DNA of 64,000 nucleotides. Source: an uncultured Collinsella sp. Lineage in GTDB: Bacteria > Actinomycetota > Coriobacteriia > Coriobacteriales > Coriobacteriaceae. The notes below the pieces were generated by a model. It did not search any database and was not told the origin of the DNA. It worked only from the letters and a program-made list of their open reading frames with translations. Location of the stretch: positions 1 through 64,000 of the forward strand of contig UQHS01000006.1 of assembly GCA_900540845.1 (NCBI GenBank), in the 5' to 3' direction. The translations under genes were made by a program, and so were the position numbers. Of the stretch, positions 8,266 to 17,230 are shown one piece after another. Within the stretch, counting starts at the first letter, position 1. Each line of letters starts with the position of its first letter.

Positions 8266-9609
8266 TTACGCCTCCTTCTTCTCGGATGGAGCGGTCAGGC
8301 GCGCGACCTCGCCGCGGTACACGGCCTTGCCCTCGCGGATGGCCGCGGTGATGCGACGGTGAGCCGGGCACACATACGCGCATGAACCGCACTCCATGCA
8401 GTTCATGACGGCGAGCTCGTCGAGCGCGATCACGTCGTGGCTGCGGGATGCGCCGTCCAGCGCGAAGGGCGACAGCGACAGCGGGCAGGCGCGCACGCAG
8501 CGGCCGCAGCGGATGCAGGCCGTCTCATCGGGCAGGACGGCGGCGTCGTGCAGGGCCACGATGGCGTTGTTGGCCTTGATGACCGGGCAATCGATGTCGG
8601 TGAGGGTGCGACCCATCATCGGACCGCCCATGATGATCTTCTTGGGCTCCTTGACCATGCCGCCCGTGGCCTCGATGACGTCGCGGACGCTCATGCCGAC
8701 GGGGATGCGGTAGTTGCCCGGCTTGGCGATGCAGTCACCCGTGACCGTGACGGTCTTGCAGGTGAGGGGCATGCCGTAGCGGAAGTACTGCTCCACGCGG
8801 GAGATGGTGGTGACGTTGACCACCAGGCAGCCCACGTCGATGGGCAGGCCACCGGCGGGAACATCGCGGCCGGTCGTGGCCTTGATGAGGACCTTCTCGC
8901 CGCCGGCGGGGTACTTGGTGGGGATCGACATGACCTCGATGCGGTCCTCGTGCCCCTTCTCCCTGACCACGCGCTGGAGCTCGAGGATAGCCTCGGGCTT
9001 GTTGTCCTCGACGCCGATGACGGCGGCCGGGATCTCGAGCGCCTCGATGGCGCGGAACACGCCGTCGATCACGCGCTCGGAATGCTCCATCATCTGGCGA
9101 TAGTCGCTCGTGATGTAGGGCTCGCACTCCATGCCGTTGACCACGAGGAACTCGAAGCTCTTGCCCTCAGGGGCGCGCATCTTGAACCACGTGGGGAACG
9201 AGGCGCCGCCCAGGCCCACCATGCCGGAGTCGCGCACGCAGGAGATGAACTCCTCCTTGGTGCTGTACTCAGGCGCCTTGAGCGTAGGGTCGGCCTCCAT
9301 CTTGCCGTCGGAAGCGATCTCCACGACGGGCGCCATGGCACCCGTGGGCAACTGCTCGGTCGCAACCTTGGTAACGGTGCCGGAAATGCTCGCGTGAATC
9401 GGGGCGCCCAGGCCCTCGACCTCGCCGATCAACGTACCGACATATACATGGTCGCCTTCGCTCACCACCGGGCGCGCCGGGGCGCCGATGTGCATGTTCA
9501 GCGGGATGAGCACCTTATCGGGCGACGCGATAGACGTGCAGGCGAAATCCCGCATGTCCTTGCACTGGGGCGGATGCACGCCACCCCTCGTCTTGTGCAG
9601 AGAGAACAT
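8266..9609 (-). CDS. rnfC: Rnf complex subunit RnfC (NADH-binding, two 4Fe-4S)
   Basis: RnfC is the peripheral subunit that binds NAD(H) and FMN and passes electrons through two 4Fe-4S clusters. The 447-residue protein starts MFSLHKTRGGVHPPQ, the family signature; AAGGGA precedes this ATG by five bases, so I prefer it to the longer frame. The FMN/NAD domain follows (GLGGASFPTWFK, NGMECEPYITSDYR). The clusters are CIRCGRCVRACP from residue 365 and CMECGSCAYVCP from about 404. It is the first gene of the operon rnfC-D-G-E-A. With no RnfB next to it, how ferredoxin reaches this complex is an open question. Confidence 0.96.
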   Translation of the reverse strand: MFSLHKTRGGVHPPQCKDMRDFACTSIASPDKVLIPLNMHIGAPARPVVSEGDHVYVGTLIGEVEGLGAPIHASISGTVTKVATEQLPTGAMAPVVEIASDGKMEADPTLKAPEYSTKEEFISCVRDSGMVGLGGASFPTWFKMRAPEGKSFEFLVVNGMECEPYITSDYRQMMEHSERVIDGVFRAIEALEIPAAVIGVEDNKPEAILELQRVVREKGHEDRIEVMSIPTKYPAGGEKVLIKATTGRDVPAGGLPIDVGCLVVNVTTISRVEQYFRYGMPLTCKTVTVTGDCIAKPGNYRIPVGMSVRDVIEATGGMVKEPKKIIMGGPMMGRTLTDIDCPVIKANNAIVALHDAAVLPDETACIRCGRCVRACPLSLSPFALDGASRSHDVIALDELAVMNCMECGSCAYVCPAHRRITAAIREGKAVYRGEVARLTAPSEKKEA

Positions 9610-9842
9610 TAGCTTCCCTTCCATATCTCCCCCAACAGCAGTGCGCGGCAATACATTGATGCACCGCCACGGCGCATATCAAATCAAAATTGTAACGGGT
9701 TTCGTTGAGATATGGACTGCCAATGAGCAGTTTTTGCAGCTAAAAGCGTTTTAGCAGAGAGGGACGGCCCGACAGGCGCGGGCGCGCAGCGGCAGAGCGA
9801 CGCGGCGTTCCCAGCGCTCTGCAAACTCAGCGGCCAAAACGC

Positions 9843-9875
9843 AAAAGGCCCCGACGGCATGATGCCGACGAGGCC
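9843..9875 (-). terminator. Rho-independent terminator after the DUF1648-like gene
   Basis: A GC-rich stem, GGCCTCGTCGGCATC with its near-perfect complement, ends in TTTTGC on the minus strand about 40 bp past the stop of the 9915-10292 gene. The interval 9610-9842 shows only the rnf leader and no gene. Confidence 0.8.
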
Positions 9876-9914
9876 GCAATCAATCAAGCCGTATGTGACG
9901 AGCTGCTCTTGTGG

Positions 9915-10292
9915 CTACAGGCCAATGCCGGAGCCACTGTAGACGCCGTACAGGATGATGGCCGTGGCGACGATGAACACCACACCCTGGACGAGGGCGT
10001 TGCGGGTTGCGCGCTGGAACGTGATGACCGCCAGGTTCTCGTCGTCGCGATAGCTCTTGGCGTTCTTGATGCCCATAGCGATCGTGGCGCCCGAAAGCAT
10101 GAAACCAAAGGCGGGAATGAGCATGAGCTCCCACTTGGAGCCCCAGCGTAGCACCTCACCCGCGGAGCTGACCTTCATGGGAACTTGCTCGCCAAGCTGC
10201 GGGAAGATCATGAGAACGGCCATCAGCGGAATGAAGGCGAGCACGAGCGCCACCATGGCCCTCATGCCGTTTTCCTTGCCAAACGAAAACAT
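9915..10292 (-). CDS. Small three-helix membrane protein, DUF1648-like
   Basis: This is a 125-residue membrane protein with helices near residues 12-30, 55-75 and 100-120. The segment between the first two helices (QVPMKVSSAGEVLRWGSKWELMLIP is the region; key features are a Pro, a Gly and a Trp-Gly-Ser-Lys cluster before a Pro) resembles the DUF1648 domain found in SdpI-type proteins. GAGGGG precedes the ATG by six bases. It stands alone between ychF and its own terminator. The function is unknown; toxin immunity has been shown only for some SdpI relatives and is not implied here. Confidence 0.65.
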   Translation of the reverse strand: MFSFGKENGMRAMVALVLAFIPLMAVLMIFPQLGEQVPMKVSSAGEVLRWGSKWELMLIPAFGFMLSGATIAMGIKNAKSYRDDENLAVITFQRATRNALVQGVVFIVATAIILYGVYSGSGIGL

Positions 10293-10307
10293 TGCGTACC
10301 CCTCTTG

Positions 10308-11387
10308 CTACACGTTGAAACGGAAATGCACCACGTCGCCGTCGTGCATGACGTACTCTTTGCCCTCCATGCGCAGACGGCCCGCGGCCTTGGCGCCCTG
10401 CTCGCCGCCGAGCTCGACGTAATCGTCGTATGCGATGGTCTCAGCCTTGATGAAGCCGCGCTCGAAATCGGTGTGGATCACGCCGGCGGCCTGCGGGGCC
10501 GTGGCGCCCTGGCGAACCGTCCAGGCCTTGACCTCCATCTCGCCTGCCGTGAAGAAGCTCTGCAGGCCGAGCAGCTTGTACGCCGCCTGAGCGAGCGTCT
10601 CCAGGCCGGAGCGCTCGAGGCCCAGGTCGGCCAGGAAGATCTGCGCCTCCTCGGGGTCGAGCTCGGTCAGCTCGGCCTCGACCTTGGCGCAAATCGGGAT
10701 AGGCGTCACGCCGTCGATGGGGTCCAGGTCCTCGCCCAGCATGTCCTCGTCCACGTTTGCGACGTAGAGCATGGGCTTCATGGTGAGCAGGAACAGGCCC
10801 TTGGCCGCGGCGCGCTCGGCGTCGCTCATCTCGAGCGTGATGGCTCGGTTGCCCTCGTTGAGCCACTCGACCAGGCGCTTCGCGACCTCGAGTTTGGGGG
10901 CGAGCTCCTTGTCGCGCTTCGCCTCCTTCTCCAGCTTGGGAAGCTGCTTCTCGAGCGTCTGGATATCGGCGAGGATCAGCTCGGTCATGATGGTCTCGGC
11001 GTCGCTCGCCGGGTCGACGAAGTCTCCGGTGTGGTTGGCCTCGCGCATGACGTCCGGGTCCTTGAAGTAGCGCACGACCTGGCAGATGGCGTCGCACTCG
11101 CGGATATTCGCAAGGAACTGGTTGCCCAGGCCCGCGCCCTCGGCGGCTGCGCCTTTGACCAGGCCTGCAATGTCGACAAACTCGACCGTGGCAGGCACGA
11201 TGCGACCCGGGTGCACGATGTCGGCGAGCGCCTGCAGGCGGTCGTCGGGCACGTCGACAATGCCGACGTTGGGGTCGATGGTGGCAAATGGGTAGTTTGC
11301 GGCAAGGCCGCCCTTCTTGGTGAGCGCGGTGAACAGCGTGGACTTGCCCACGTTGGGCAGGCCGACGATGCCGATGGAGAGTGCCAT
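10308..11387 (-). CDS. ychF: Redox-regulated ATPase / GTP-binding protein YchF
   Basis: YchF (OLA1 family) is a universal P-loop NTPase that binds ribosomes and prefers ATP in several species. The 359-residue length is normal. Visible are the P-loop GLPNVGKST, the switch region NYPFATIDPN, the DxxG motif DIAGLVKGA, a coiled-coil insertion (residues about 130-200, rich in Lys and Glu) and the C-terminal TGS-like domain with AWTVRQGATAPQAAGVIHTDFERGFI. AAAGGA precedes the ATG. It appears to be monocistronic. Confidence 0.97.
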   Translation of the reverse strand: MALSIGIVGLPNVGKSTLFTALTKKGGLAANYPFATIDPNVGIVDVPDDRLQALADIVHPGRIVPATVEFVDIAGLVKGAAAEGAGLGNQFLANIRECDAICQVVRYFKDPDVMREANHTGDFVDPASDAETIMTELILADIQTLEKQLPKLEKEAKRDKELAPKLEVAKRLVEWLNEGNRAITLEMSDAERAAAKGLFLLTMKPMLYVANVDEDMLGEDLDPIDGVTPIPICAKVEAELTELDPEEAQIFLADLGLERSGLETLAQAAYKLLGLQSFFTAGEMEVKAWTVRQGATAPQAAGVIHTDFERGFIKAETIAYDDYVELGGEQGAKAAGRLRMEGKEYVMHDGDVVHFRFNV

Positions 11388-11610
11388 GGGATTCCTTTAC
11401 TCAACGCGGCGCGGCAGGCGCCGTTTATACGTAAACCTTGCTATTATAGCCCGTCTTGCCTGCAAGGTGCCCAAGTGCAGGATCTTGCCCCCGAGGCCCG
11501 CCAGAACGGCAGCGGCGCCGACATGGAAGCGACGACGACCGTCTCAGCTAGTGGGCGGCCTAGCGCTCGCGCTCCCCTCTCGCCCGCAGCCCCGCCGTCC
11601 TGCCGAATTC

Positions 11611-11671
11611 GAGGGTACTTTTGTAGAAAAACCGGGCGGAATCGAGCAGAAAAATCGACAAAGATACCCTC
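11611..11671. repeat. 61-bp imperfect palindrome (single copy)
   Basis: The arms GAGGGTACTTTTGT and ACAAAGATACCCTC pair with two mismatches and continue into partly paired A/T-rich segments around a central CGGGCGGAATCG. It lies in the roughly 415-bp gap between ychF and the ferredoxin-like gene, which otherwise holds no supportable gene. No second copy was found in the window. Confidence 0.65.
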
Positions 11672-11803
11672 ACAACGAGGTGGGCGGGCGCCACGGAGGT
11701 GCTGGCACCCAAGGAAGCGGGTGGCGGCACGGGCGGCATGGGCACCAGATGAGGCGGACGACGGCAGTGGGGGCGCGGGCACGCAGGCTATTTGCCGTAA
11801 AGG

Positions 11804-13069
11804 TTACTCGGCGAACTTTTCCACGCTGTCGAGCACTTTGTCCATGGTCTTTTTGACCTGCGCCTTGGCCTCGGCGTACTCGGCCTTCGCCTCCGCCGCA
11901 AGTTTGGCCTTGCGCTCGGCCTCCGGATCGGGAACCACCAGCTCGGCACCGTCGCGCTCCACCATGGTGAGCGCGCGGTCGCCGCACACCTCGGCGCACA
12001 GGCCACAGCCGATGCAATACGTGGGCTCAATGCGGAGCGTGCCGTTGCCGAGCAAATCGCAGGCGAACACCGGGCACGCCTCGACGCAATCGCCGCACAT
12101 GGTGCACTTGTCGTGATCGCACGCGGGAACCTGCACGCGCACATTCTCTGCAAGCTCCGGGTGCTGCTGCAGCGTCGAGAGCATGAGCTGACGGCCCTGC
12201 GTAAGGACGCGGCGACGCTTTTGCGTCGTGGTGCCGCACGCCGTGTTGAGAGTCTTCTCGAGGGCGCTCACGCGACTCGAATGTTCGCGAATGCGCTGCG
12301 TCACACTCGCGACCGCGGCAGTCGCGGGCGTGAGCTTGGACACCGTGAGGCCCGTCTGGCGAACGATGTTGTCCACGAACTCCTTGCGCTCATATTCGCG
12401 GCGCTTCGTGCACGTGAGTTCGCGGGGCTCCACCTCGAGGCCCATGCCGCGACCGGCCCACTCCTCCGCCTCGGCGATCGCCTCGCCGAGCATCTCCTCG
12501 CCCGCCGCGTTGCGGCAGTTGGTGCAGATGTCAAGCGGCAGGTAAACGCTCACGTTGGGGAAGTCGGTGAGAATCGAAAACCACGTCTCGCGCGTGACGT
12601 CGCCCACGCACGCCACGAGGACCTCGTTCTCGCGCGGGATGCGCTTGAGGGCGCGCGTGCACGTGACATAGGCGGTCTCATGCGCGGTGGCGGCGCGGGC
12701 CACGGCGTCATAGAGCTTCTTGGGCTGCAGGCGCGGGCTCACGAAGGCCTCCGTGGGACATGACGCCACGCACAGGCCGCACTTACGGCAGCTGTCGAGC
12801 ACGTCGATGGCGCCGTCTTCAATCTCGATGGCGTCCACCGGGCACACATCCAGACAGGCGCGGCAGCTGCTCTTGTCGGACTTGCAAGCCAGGCAGGGGA
12901 TGCAGTTGACGCGCGGGCGCTCCTTGTAATCCGCGGGGTTCCAATGCGGCTTGGAGTCGTCCACCGTTCCGATGAGCGCATCGGTGATGCCGCCAAATGG
13001 GTTTTTAAGCGCATCGATACCCTTGCTGATATCGATGATGTCGTCGAACATATCGCGCTGCTGAGCCAT
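11804..13069 (-). CDS. Multi-cluster 4Fe-4S ferredoxin-like protein of unknown role
   Basis: This 421-residue cytoplasmic protein carries two pairs of ferredoxin-type clusters. The N-terminal block has CIPCLACKSDKSSC-like spacing, then CRACLDVCPVDAI and CRKCGLCVASCPTEA. The C-terminal block has CTMCGDCVEACPVFA and CIGCGLCAEVCGDRA. Between them is a domain with CVGD and CTNCRNAAGEE that resembles no named enzyme I can identify. It has no membrane helix. I start at ATG 13069 because AAGGGG lies six bases upstream; a 38-residue longer frame exists. It may shuttle electrons for an oxidoreductase encoded elsewhere. It is not an RnfB, lacking the anchor and the RnfB cysteine pattern. Confidence 0.8.
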   Translation of the reverse strand: MAQQRDMFDDIIDISKGIDALKNPFGGITDALIGTVDDSKPHWNPADYKERPRVNCIPCLACKSDKSSCRACLDVCPVDAIEIEDGAIDVLDSCRKCGLCVASCPTEAFVSPRLQPKKLYDAVARAATAHETAYVTCTRALKRIPRENEVLVACVGDVTRETWFSILTDFPNVSVYLPLDICTNCRNAAGEEMLGEAIAEAEEWAGRGMGLEVEPRELTCTKRREYERKEFVDNIVRQTGLTVSKLTPATAAVASVTQRIREHSSRVSALEKTLNTACGTTTQKRRRVLTQGRQLMLSTLQQHPELAENVRVQVPACDHDKCTMCGDCVEACPVFACDLLGNGTLRIEPTYCIGCGLCAEVCGDRALTMVERDGAELVVPDPEAERKAKLAAEAKAEYAEAKAQVKKTMDKVLDSVEKFAE

Positions 13070-13255
13070 GTGCATCCCCTTGTGCTCGGTGGCATGAAAA
13101 ACGCGCCCGCATACCGCGGACGCGCGCAGTTTTTCCATTGTACCCAGCAACTCGTCGCTTCGCGAGAGTTCCAAATGAAGCATGGGCGCAGCGGCCAGCT
13201 CCTACGCCGCGCTCTTGCGGCCGGCGGCAAGCTCCTCAACCGTGAGCAGCAGCGG

Positions 13256-13744
13256 CTACGCCCCTAAGCGCAGGCCGGCGGCGAAGCAAATCGCCGCGAG
13301 GACGAGCACGGCAATCGAGACGGACAGGTCCACGAGCACACCGCCGGCCCCGCGTGAAGACTGCCAGTCGGCCAGGCCATCAGCCCCGCGACGCCAGGTG
13401 CGCCACAGCAGCACCGCCATGGCGACGACGCCCGCCATGCTCTTCAACAGCATCTCGGCACACAGCAGCGCGATGAGGTTCGCCACCACCTGCCCGGTGT
13501 CCCCCGCCTCATAGCGACGGTGCAGTATCCGCAGCACATAGGCGATGAACGCCTGGGCGCAACCGGCGAGCAGCACGAGCGCAGACGCGGGGTTTTGCGC
13601 AAACGATTCGGACAGCGCCTCCTGCGACAGACCTCCCCCGCTCAGGGAGAGCGAGGCGAAGGTGGCGACCATCACCAAACACAGCACAACCTCAACGGTG
13701 GCAAAAATCCGCTTCGTGGTCTGCTCTCGCGTCAGGCTTGCCAT
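13256..13744 (-). CDS. Four-helix membrane protein of unknown function
   Basis: This 162-residue protein has about four hydrophobic segments (near residues 14-32, 48-70, 85-108 and 133-155) joined by short Arg-rich loops such as RILHRRYEAG and WRTWRRGADG. No motif of a known family is visible. GAGAGG lies eight bases before the ATG at 13744; the frame runs open to 13885 but the added 47 residues look non-coding. It follows the glucosidase gene in the same direction after a 160-bp gap. Confidence 0.65.
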   Translation of the reverse strand: MASLTREQTTKRIFATVEVVLCLVMVATFASLSLSGGGLSQEALSESFAQNPASALVLLAGCAQAFIAYVLRILHRRYEAGDTGQVVANLIALLCAEMLLKSMAGVVAMAVLLWRTWRRGADGLADWQSSRGAGGVLVDLSVSIAVLVLAAICFAAGLRLGA

Positions 13745-13904
13745 GGAACACGTCCTCTCATCTGCGCCGGAGCGCACGCCCCCGGCCTCAACCGCGCGGG
13801 CAGGCCGCCCGCCGCCGTCCCAATGCGGATGCCCGGCACCCGTCTGCGCTCCCCGCGCGGGCACCGGACATCCGCGGTCTCGCACTCAAACGGTGCCAAA
13901 CACC

Positions 13905-15248
13905 TTACTTGAGCTCGGGCCAGTAGTCCTTGTTGGCCTCAATGAGGTCGTCGAGGATCTGCTTGGCGACCTTGGCGGAGGGGATGGTGGCGGAAAGCGT
14001 CAGCGCCTGCCACAGCTTCTGGTAGCTGCCCTCGACCCAAGCCTGGACCACGAGCTTCTCAACGGAGACCTGCTGCTCGAGCATGCCCTTCTGCCACTGC
14101 GGGACCTTGCCCTGGCAGATCTTCTCGTAGCCGTTGGAACCCACGATGCAGGGGACCTCGACCATGGCGGTCTCGTCGAAGTTGGAGACGGCGCCGTCGT
14201 TCGGGACGATGAGCAGGAAGCGCTCGCCGGTGTTCTCGGCCAGGGCGCACGCGAGGTCGACGATGTAGGTCGCGTGGGCGTCAGCCTCAAAGCCCGCACC
14301 CTCGGCGGTACCGGTCTCGATCACCTTGCGGCATGCGCCGAAGACCTTCTTCTCGCGGCCGTCCATGACCTCGTTCGCACGGGTGTACTCGGGGTTGGAC
14401 TCCTCCACCACGTAATCGGGGAAGGTGTAGTACTTGAGGTAGGTGTTGGGGATGGTCTCCGGGTCGATGGCGTAGACGTCCTTGGCCTTGCCGAACGTGT
14501 GGACCCAGCTCTCCTCGACATGCTGCTCCTTGCCCGGCTCGTGCACGATGCCGTCGAGGTAGCCGTTCTTGGCCATGTGCTCCTTGATCTGGGGCATGAG
14601 GTCGTTGCCCTCGCGGTCAAAGATCTTGGTGAACCAGCCGTAGTGGTTCAGGCCGTAATAGCTGTACTGCAGGTCGCGGTGGTCCTCAAGACCGCACATG
14701 ACGGCCATCTTGTCCATGAGGTCGATGGGCATGTCGCAGATGTTGATGATGCGGGAGTTCGGGCGCAGCACGCGGCAGGCCTCGGCCACGATGGCCGCGG
14801 GGTTGGAGTAGTTGAGCATCCAGGCGTTGGGGCTGTACTTCTCCATGTAGTCGAGGATCTCGATGACGCCGCCGATGGAGCGCATGCCGTAGGCGATGCC
14901 GCCGGCACCGCAGGTCTCCTGGCCCACGCAGCCGTACTTCAGCGGGATCTTCTCGTCGAGCTCACGCATGGCGTACTTGCCCACGCGGATGTGCGCGAGG
15001 ACGAAGTCGATGCCGGTGAAGGCCTCCTCGGGATCGGTGGTGTAGGAGAAGTCGAGCTCGGGGGCGTTCTCCTTGAAGTAGATCTCGCAGGCCTTGGCCA
15101 CGATCTCCTGACGCTCGGCGTCGTTGTCGTAGAAGATGACCTTGTCCACCGGGAAGCGGTCGTGCTCCTTGAGAAGCATGAGGGCGATGCCGGGGGTGAA
15201 CGTGGAGCCGCCGCCGGCGATGGTTACTGCGTAGCTGGTCTTGGACAT
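13905..15248 (-). CDS. Family 4 6-phospho-alpha-glucosidase (MalH/GlvA type)
   Basis: This enzyme hydrolyses 6-phosphorylated alpha-glucosides such as maltose 6'-phosphate, made by the PTS permease encoded upstream. GH4 enzymes need NAD+ and Mn2+ and act by a redox mechanism. The 447-residue protein shows the NAD-binding motif VTIAGGGSTFTPG at the N-terminus, NICDMPIDLMDKM with the metal-binding Cys and GLNHYGW with the metal-binding His. The Cys-Asp-Met-Pro form is that of alpha-specific members; beta-specific relatives have Cys-Asn. It lies 78 bp after the permease gene, so the two form one operon. Confidence 0.93.
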   Translation of the reverse strand: MSKTSYAVTIAGGGSTFTPGIALMLLKEHDRFPVDKVIFYDNDAERQEIVAKACEIYFKENAPELDFSYTTDPEEAFTGIDFVLAHIRVGKYAMRELDEKIPLKYGCVGQETCGAGGIAYGMRSIGGVIEILDYMEKYSPNAWMLNYSNPAAIVAEACRVLRPNSRIINICDMPIDLMDKMAVMCGLEDHRDLQYSYYGLNHYGWFTKIFDREGNDLMPQIKEHMAKNGYLDGIVHEPGKEQHVEESWVHTFGKAKDVYAIDPETIPNTYLKYYTFPDYVVEESNPEYTRANEVMDGREKKVFGACRKVIETGTAEGAGFEADAHATYIVDLACALAENTGERFLLIVPNDGAVSNFDETAMVEVPCIVGSNGYEKICQGKVPQWQKGMLEQQVSVEKLVVQAWVEGSYQKLWQALTLSATIPSAKVAKQILDDLIEANKDYWPELK

Positions 15249-15283
15249 GGTGCAACCTTTCTCTTGTGGCCATACGTGTTCGT

Positions 15284-15318
15284 GGTGGCGCCGCCTCGGC
15301 CGAGGGCGGCGCCGCTGT
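15284..15318 (-). promoter_or_regulatory. Intercistronic stem-loop between PTS permease and glucosidase genes
   Basis: A strong GC-rich hairpin (GGCGCCGCC, TCGGCCGA loop region, GGCGGCGCC) with no T-tract lies between the two genes. It could protect the upstream mRNA from 3' decay or partly stop transcription, giving unequal expression. Confidence 0.55.
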
Positions 15319-15326
15319 TACCGTGA

Positions 15327-16910
15327 TTAGAGGAGCGCCTCGAAACGCTCGCGGACCTTGGGCACCTTCAGGCCTATGATGACCTGCATGGCCTTGCCGT
15401 TCTTGGCGATACCGCTGGTGCCGACGGACTTGAAGTCGGGGTCGTCGGCGACGAGCGTCTCATCGCGGACGTTGACGCGCAGGCGGGTCACGCAGTTGGT
15501 CACGTCGACGATGTTCTCGGCGCCGCCGAGCAGCTCGAGCACCGCGGCGGCCGTGACCGCGTACGGGTCGGACTCGTCCACATCGACACCGGCCGCGGGC
15601 TCGCCGTTCTTGGCGGCGCGATACTCGGCCTTGCTGCGGAACTTGATCTCTTCGTCGTCCTCGCGACCCGGGGTCTTGAAGTCAAACTTGACGATGAGGA
15701 AGCGGAAGACCACAAACCAGATCACCGTGAAGATGAGGCCGACGCCGAGGGTCATCAGGTACTGCTGCCAGTGATTGGCCATAAGCGGGATGAAGTTCAG
15801 CGAGCTGATCTCGATGAGGCCGCCGGCGAACACGCCCACGCAACCAACCAGGTTGATCGCCATGGCGAGGAACGCGGTGAGGACGCAGTGGACCAAGAAC
15901 AGCGGCGGGGCGACGAAGAGGAACGTGAACTCGATGGGCTCGGTCACGCCGCAGAAGATAGCCGTGAGCGTGATGGGGATGAGCAGGGAGAGCAGTTCCT
16001 TCTTCTTTTCGGGCTTGGCGGTGGCGTAGAAGGCCAGCGCGATGCCCGGGCAACCGAAAAGCTTCGACCAGCTGGAGCAGGTGAACGCGGCGTAGGGCGC
16101 GAGCTCCTTCAGCGACTCGGTGGAAGCGGCGATCTGGGGCAGGGCGGTCGCGAAGGCGGTGTAGATGCCACCATCGACGACGGCGTTGTCGTAGTAGAAC
16201 GGGCTATACATGAGGTGATGCAGGCCAAACGGGATCAAAGCGCGCTCCAGGAAGGCGAACACGCCCACGCCGAGCGTGCCCGTGGTGGCGACGAAGCCTT
16301 GGAAGGCGCGGATGCCGTCCTGGACATGGGGCCAGCCAAGGCAAGCCGCAAACGCCACGGGGAGCATCACGAAGAAGGAGATGATGTAGACGAACGTGGA
16401 GCCGGAGAACACACCGAGCCACTCGGGAAGCTCGACATCGTAGAACTTGTTGTGGATGGCGATGACGATACCGGAGACCGCCAGGGCGCCGATCATGCCC
16501 ATGTCGAGCGTCTTGATGGACGCGATCATGGCCAGACCGGAGGTGCCGCCCACCTCAGCGGCGAAGTCCACGCCAAAGAAGCCGCCCCACTGGGAAAGCA
16601 TGGTGGAGACGAAGTATTGGAACGTGAGGTAACCGACGAGCGCCTCCATGCAGCAACGGGCATTCTGCTTGTTGGCGAGGCCGATGGGCAGCGAAACGGC
16701 GAACAGCAGCGGAAGCTGGTTGAAGACCGTCCAACCGCCCTGGAGGATGACGTTCCAGATGCCATACCACATGGTGCCGGGCTCGGCGAGAGGCCCCATA
16801 ATGACCTCGGTGGTGAAGAGCGTGCCAAAGCCAATCACGACGCCCGCAAACGCGAACAGCATGACCGGCGTGAACATCGCACCTCCAAACTTTTGAATCT
16901 TCTGCATCAT
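15327..16910 (-). CDS. PTS alpha-glucoside permease, EIICB (MalX/GlvC type)
   Basis: This protein imports and phosphorylates an alpha-glucoside, probably maltose or a relative. The 527-residue protein has an EIIC membrane domain of about ten helices (residues 1-430) followed by a charged linker and a soluble EIIB domain. The EIIB phosphorylation Cys is in VTNCVTRLRVNVRD near residue 470. There is no EIIA domain, so EIIA must come from another gene. I start at ATG 16910, preceded by AAAGGA; the open frame extends to 17054 but crosses the operator region. The GntR regulator gene is divergent. Confidence 0.93.
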   Translation of the reverse strand: MMQKIQKFGGAMFTPVMLFAFAGVVIGFGTLFTTEVIMGPLAEPGTMWYGIWNVILQGGWTVFNQLPLLFAVSLPIGLANKQNARCCMEALVGYLTFQYFVSTMLSQWGGFFGVDFAAEVGGTSGLAMIASIKTLDMGMIGALAVSGIVIAIHNKFYDVELPEWLGVFSGSTFVYIISFFVMLPVAFAACLGWPHVQDGIRAFQGFVATTGTLGVGVFAFLERALIPFGLHHLMYSPFYYDNAVVDGGIYTAFATALPQIAASTESLKELAPYAAFTCSSWSKLFGCPGIALAFYATAKPEKKKELLSLLIPITLTAIFCGVTEPIEFTFLFVAPPLFLVHCVLTAFLAMAINLVGCVGVFAGGLIEISSLNFIPLMANHWQQYLMTLGVGLIFTVIWFVVFRFLIVKFDFKTPGREDDEEIKFRSKAEYRAAKNGEPAAGVDVDESDPYAVTAAAVLELLGGAENIVDVTNCVTRLRVNVRDETLVADDPDFKSVGTSGIAKNGKAMQVIIGLKVPKVRERFEALL

Positions 16911-16998
16911 GGCAGGAGTTCCTTTCTCCCCTCGTAACGCCCTGCGTTTGCGGAGCGTCCTTTCGCCTTGCACGGTCGGCCCTGGCGCCTCATAGTCG

Positions 16999-17054
16999 AC
17001 TTGTTCGTACAAGTTACACATCAGCATAATGCACTGCTTGTTCGTACAAGTCAA
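16999..17054 (-). promoter_or_regulatory. Promoter and twin GntR operators for the PTS-glucosidase operon
   Basis: On the minus strand TTGACT (17049-17054) and CATTAT (17026-17031) are 17 bp apart and make a good sigma-70 type promoter. Two copies of the palindrome CTTGTTCGTACAAG lie at 17000-17013 and 17037-17050; the second fills the promoter spacer and the first lies just downstream of the start region. Binding there would block transcription. Confidence 0.8.
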
Positions 17055-17193
17055 ATCCGAGTGTGTCGGTTTGCCGCGAACGGTACTTCATCGTCCGTGA
17101 ACGGTATTGCGTTGTTGTCGAGCATGCGCCGCAGAGAGGGGCGCGCCGTTCGTGACCACATCATCTTCGCCCTTTTGCACAAACAATGGGTAT

Positions 17194-17208
17194 CATGTAC
17201 GAACAAGC
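17194..17208 (+). promoter_or_regulatory. Third GntR operator, ahead of the regulator gene
   Basis: ATGTACGAACAAGC matches the operator half and most of the palindrome seen at 16999-17051. It lies about 25 bp before the regulator's start codon, which suggests autoregulation. Confidence 0.7.
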
Positions 17209-17230
17209 ATTATCAGCCTCGGAGGATCGT

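Noticed and set aside
8437..9612. 391-residue plus-strand frame opposite rnfC
   Set aside because: The translation is rich in His, Gly and Asp with no recognisable fold and exactly mirrors rnfC codons.
10185..12116. 643-residue plus-strand frame
   Set aside because: It spans ychF, the palindrome and part of the ferredoxin-like gene on the other strand, so it cannot be one gene.
11804..13069. Missing RnfB subunit
   Set aside because: It lacks the N-terminal membrane anchor and the RnfB cysteine spacing and is not in the rnf operon.
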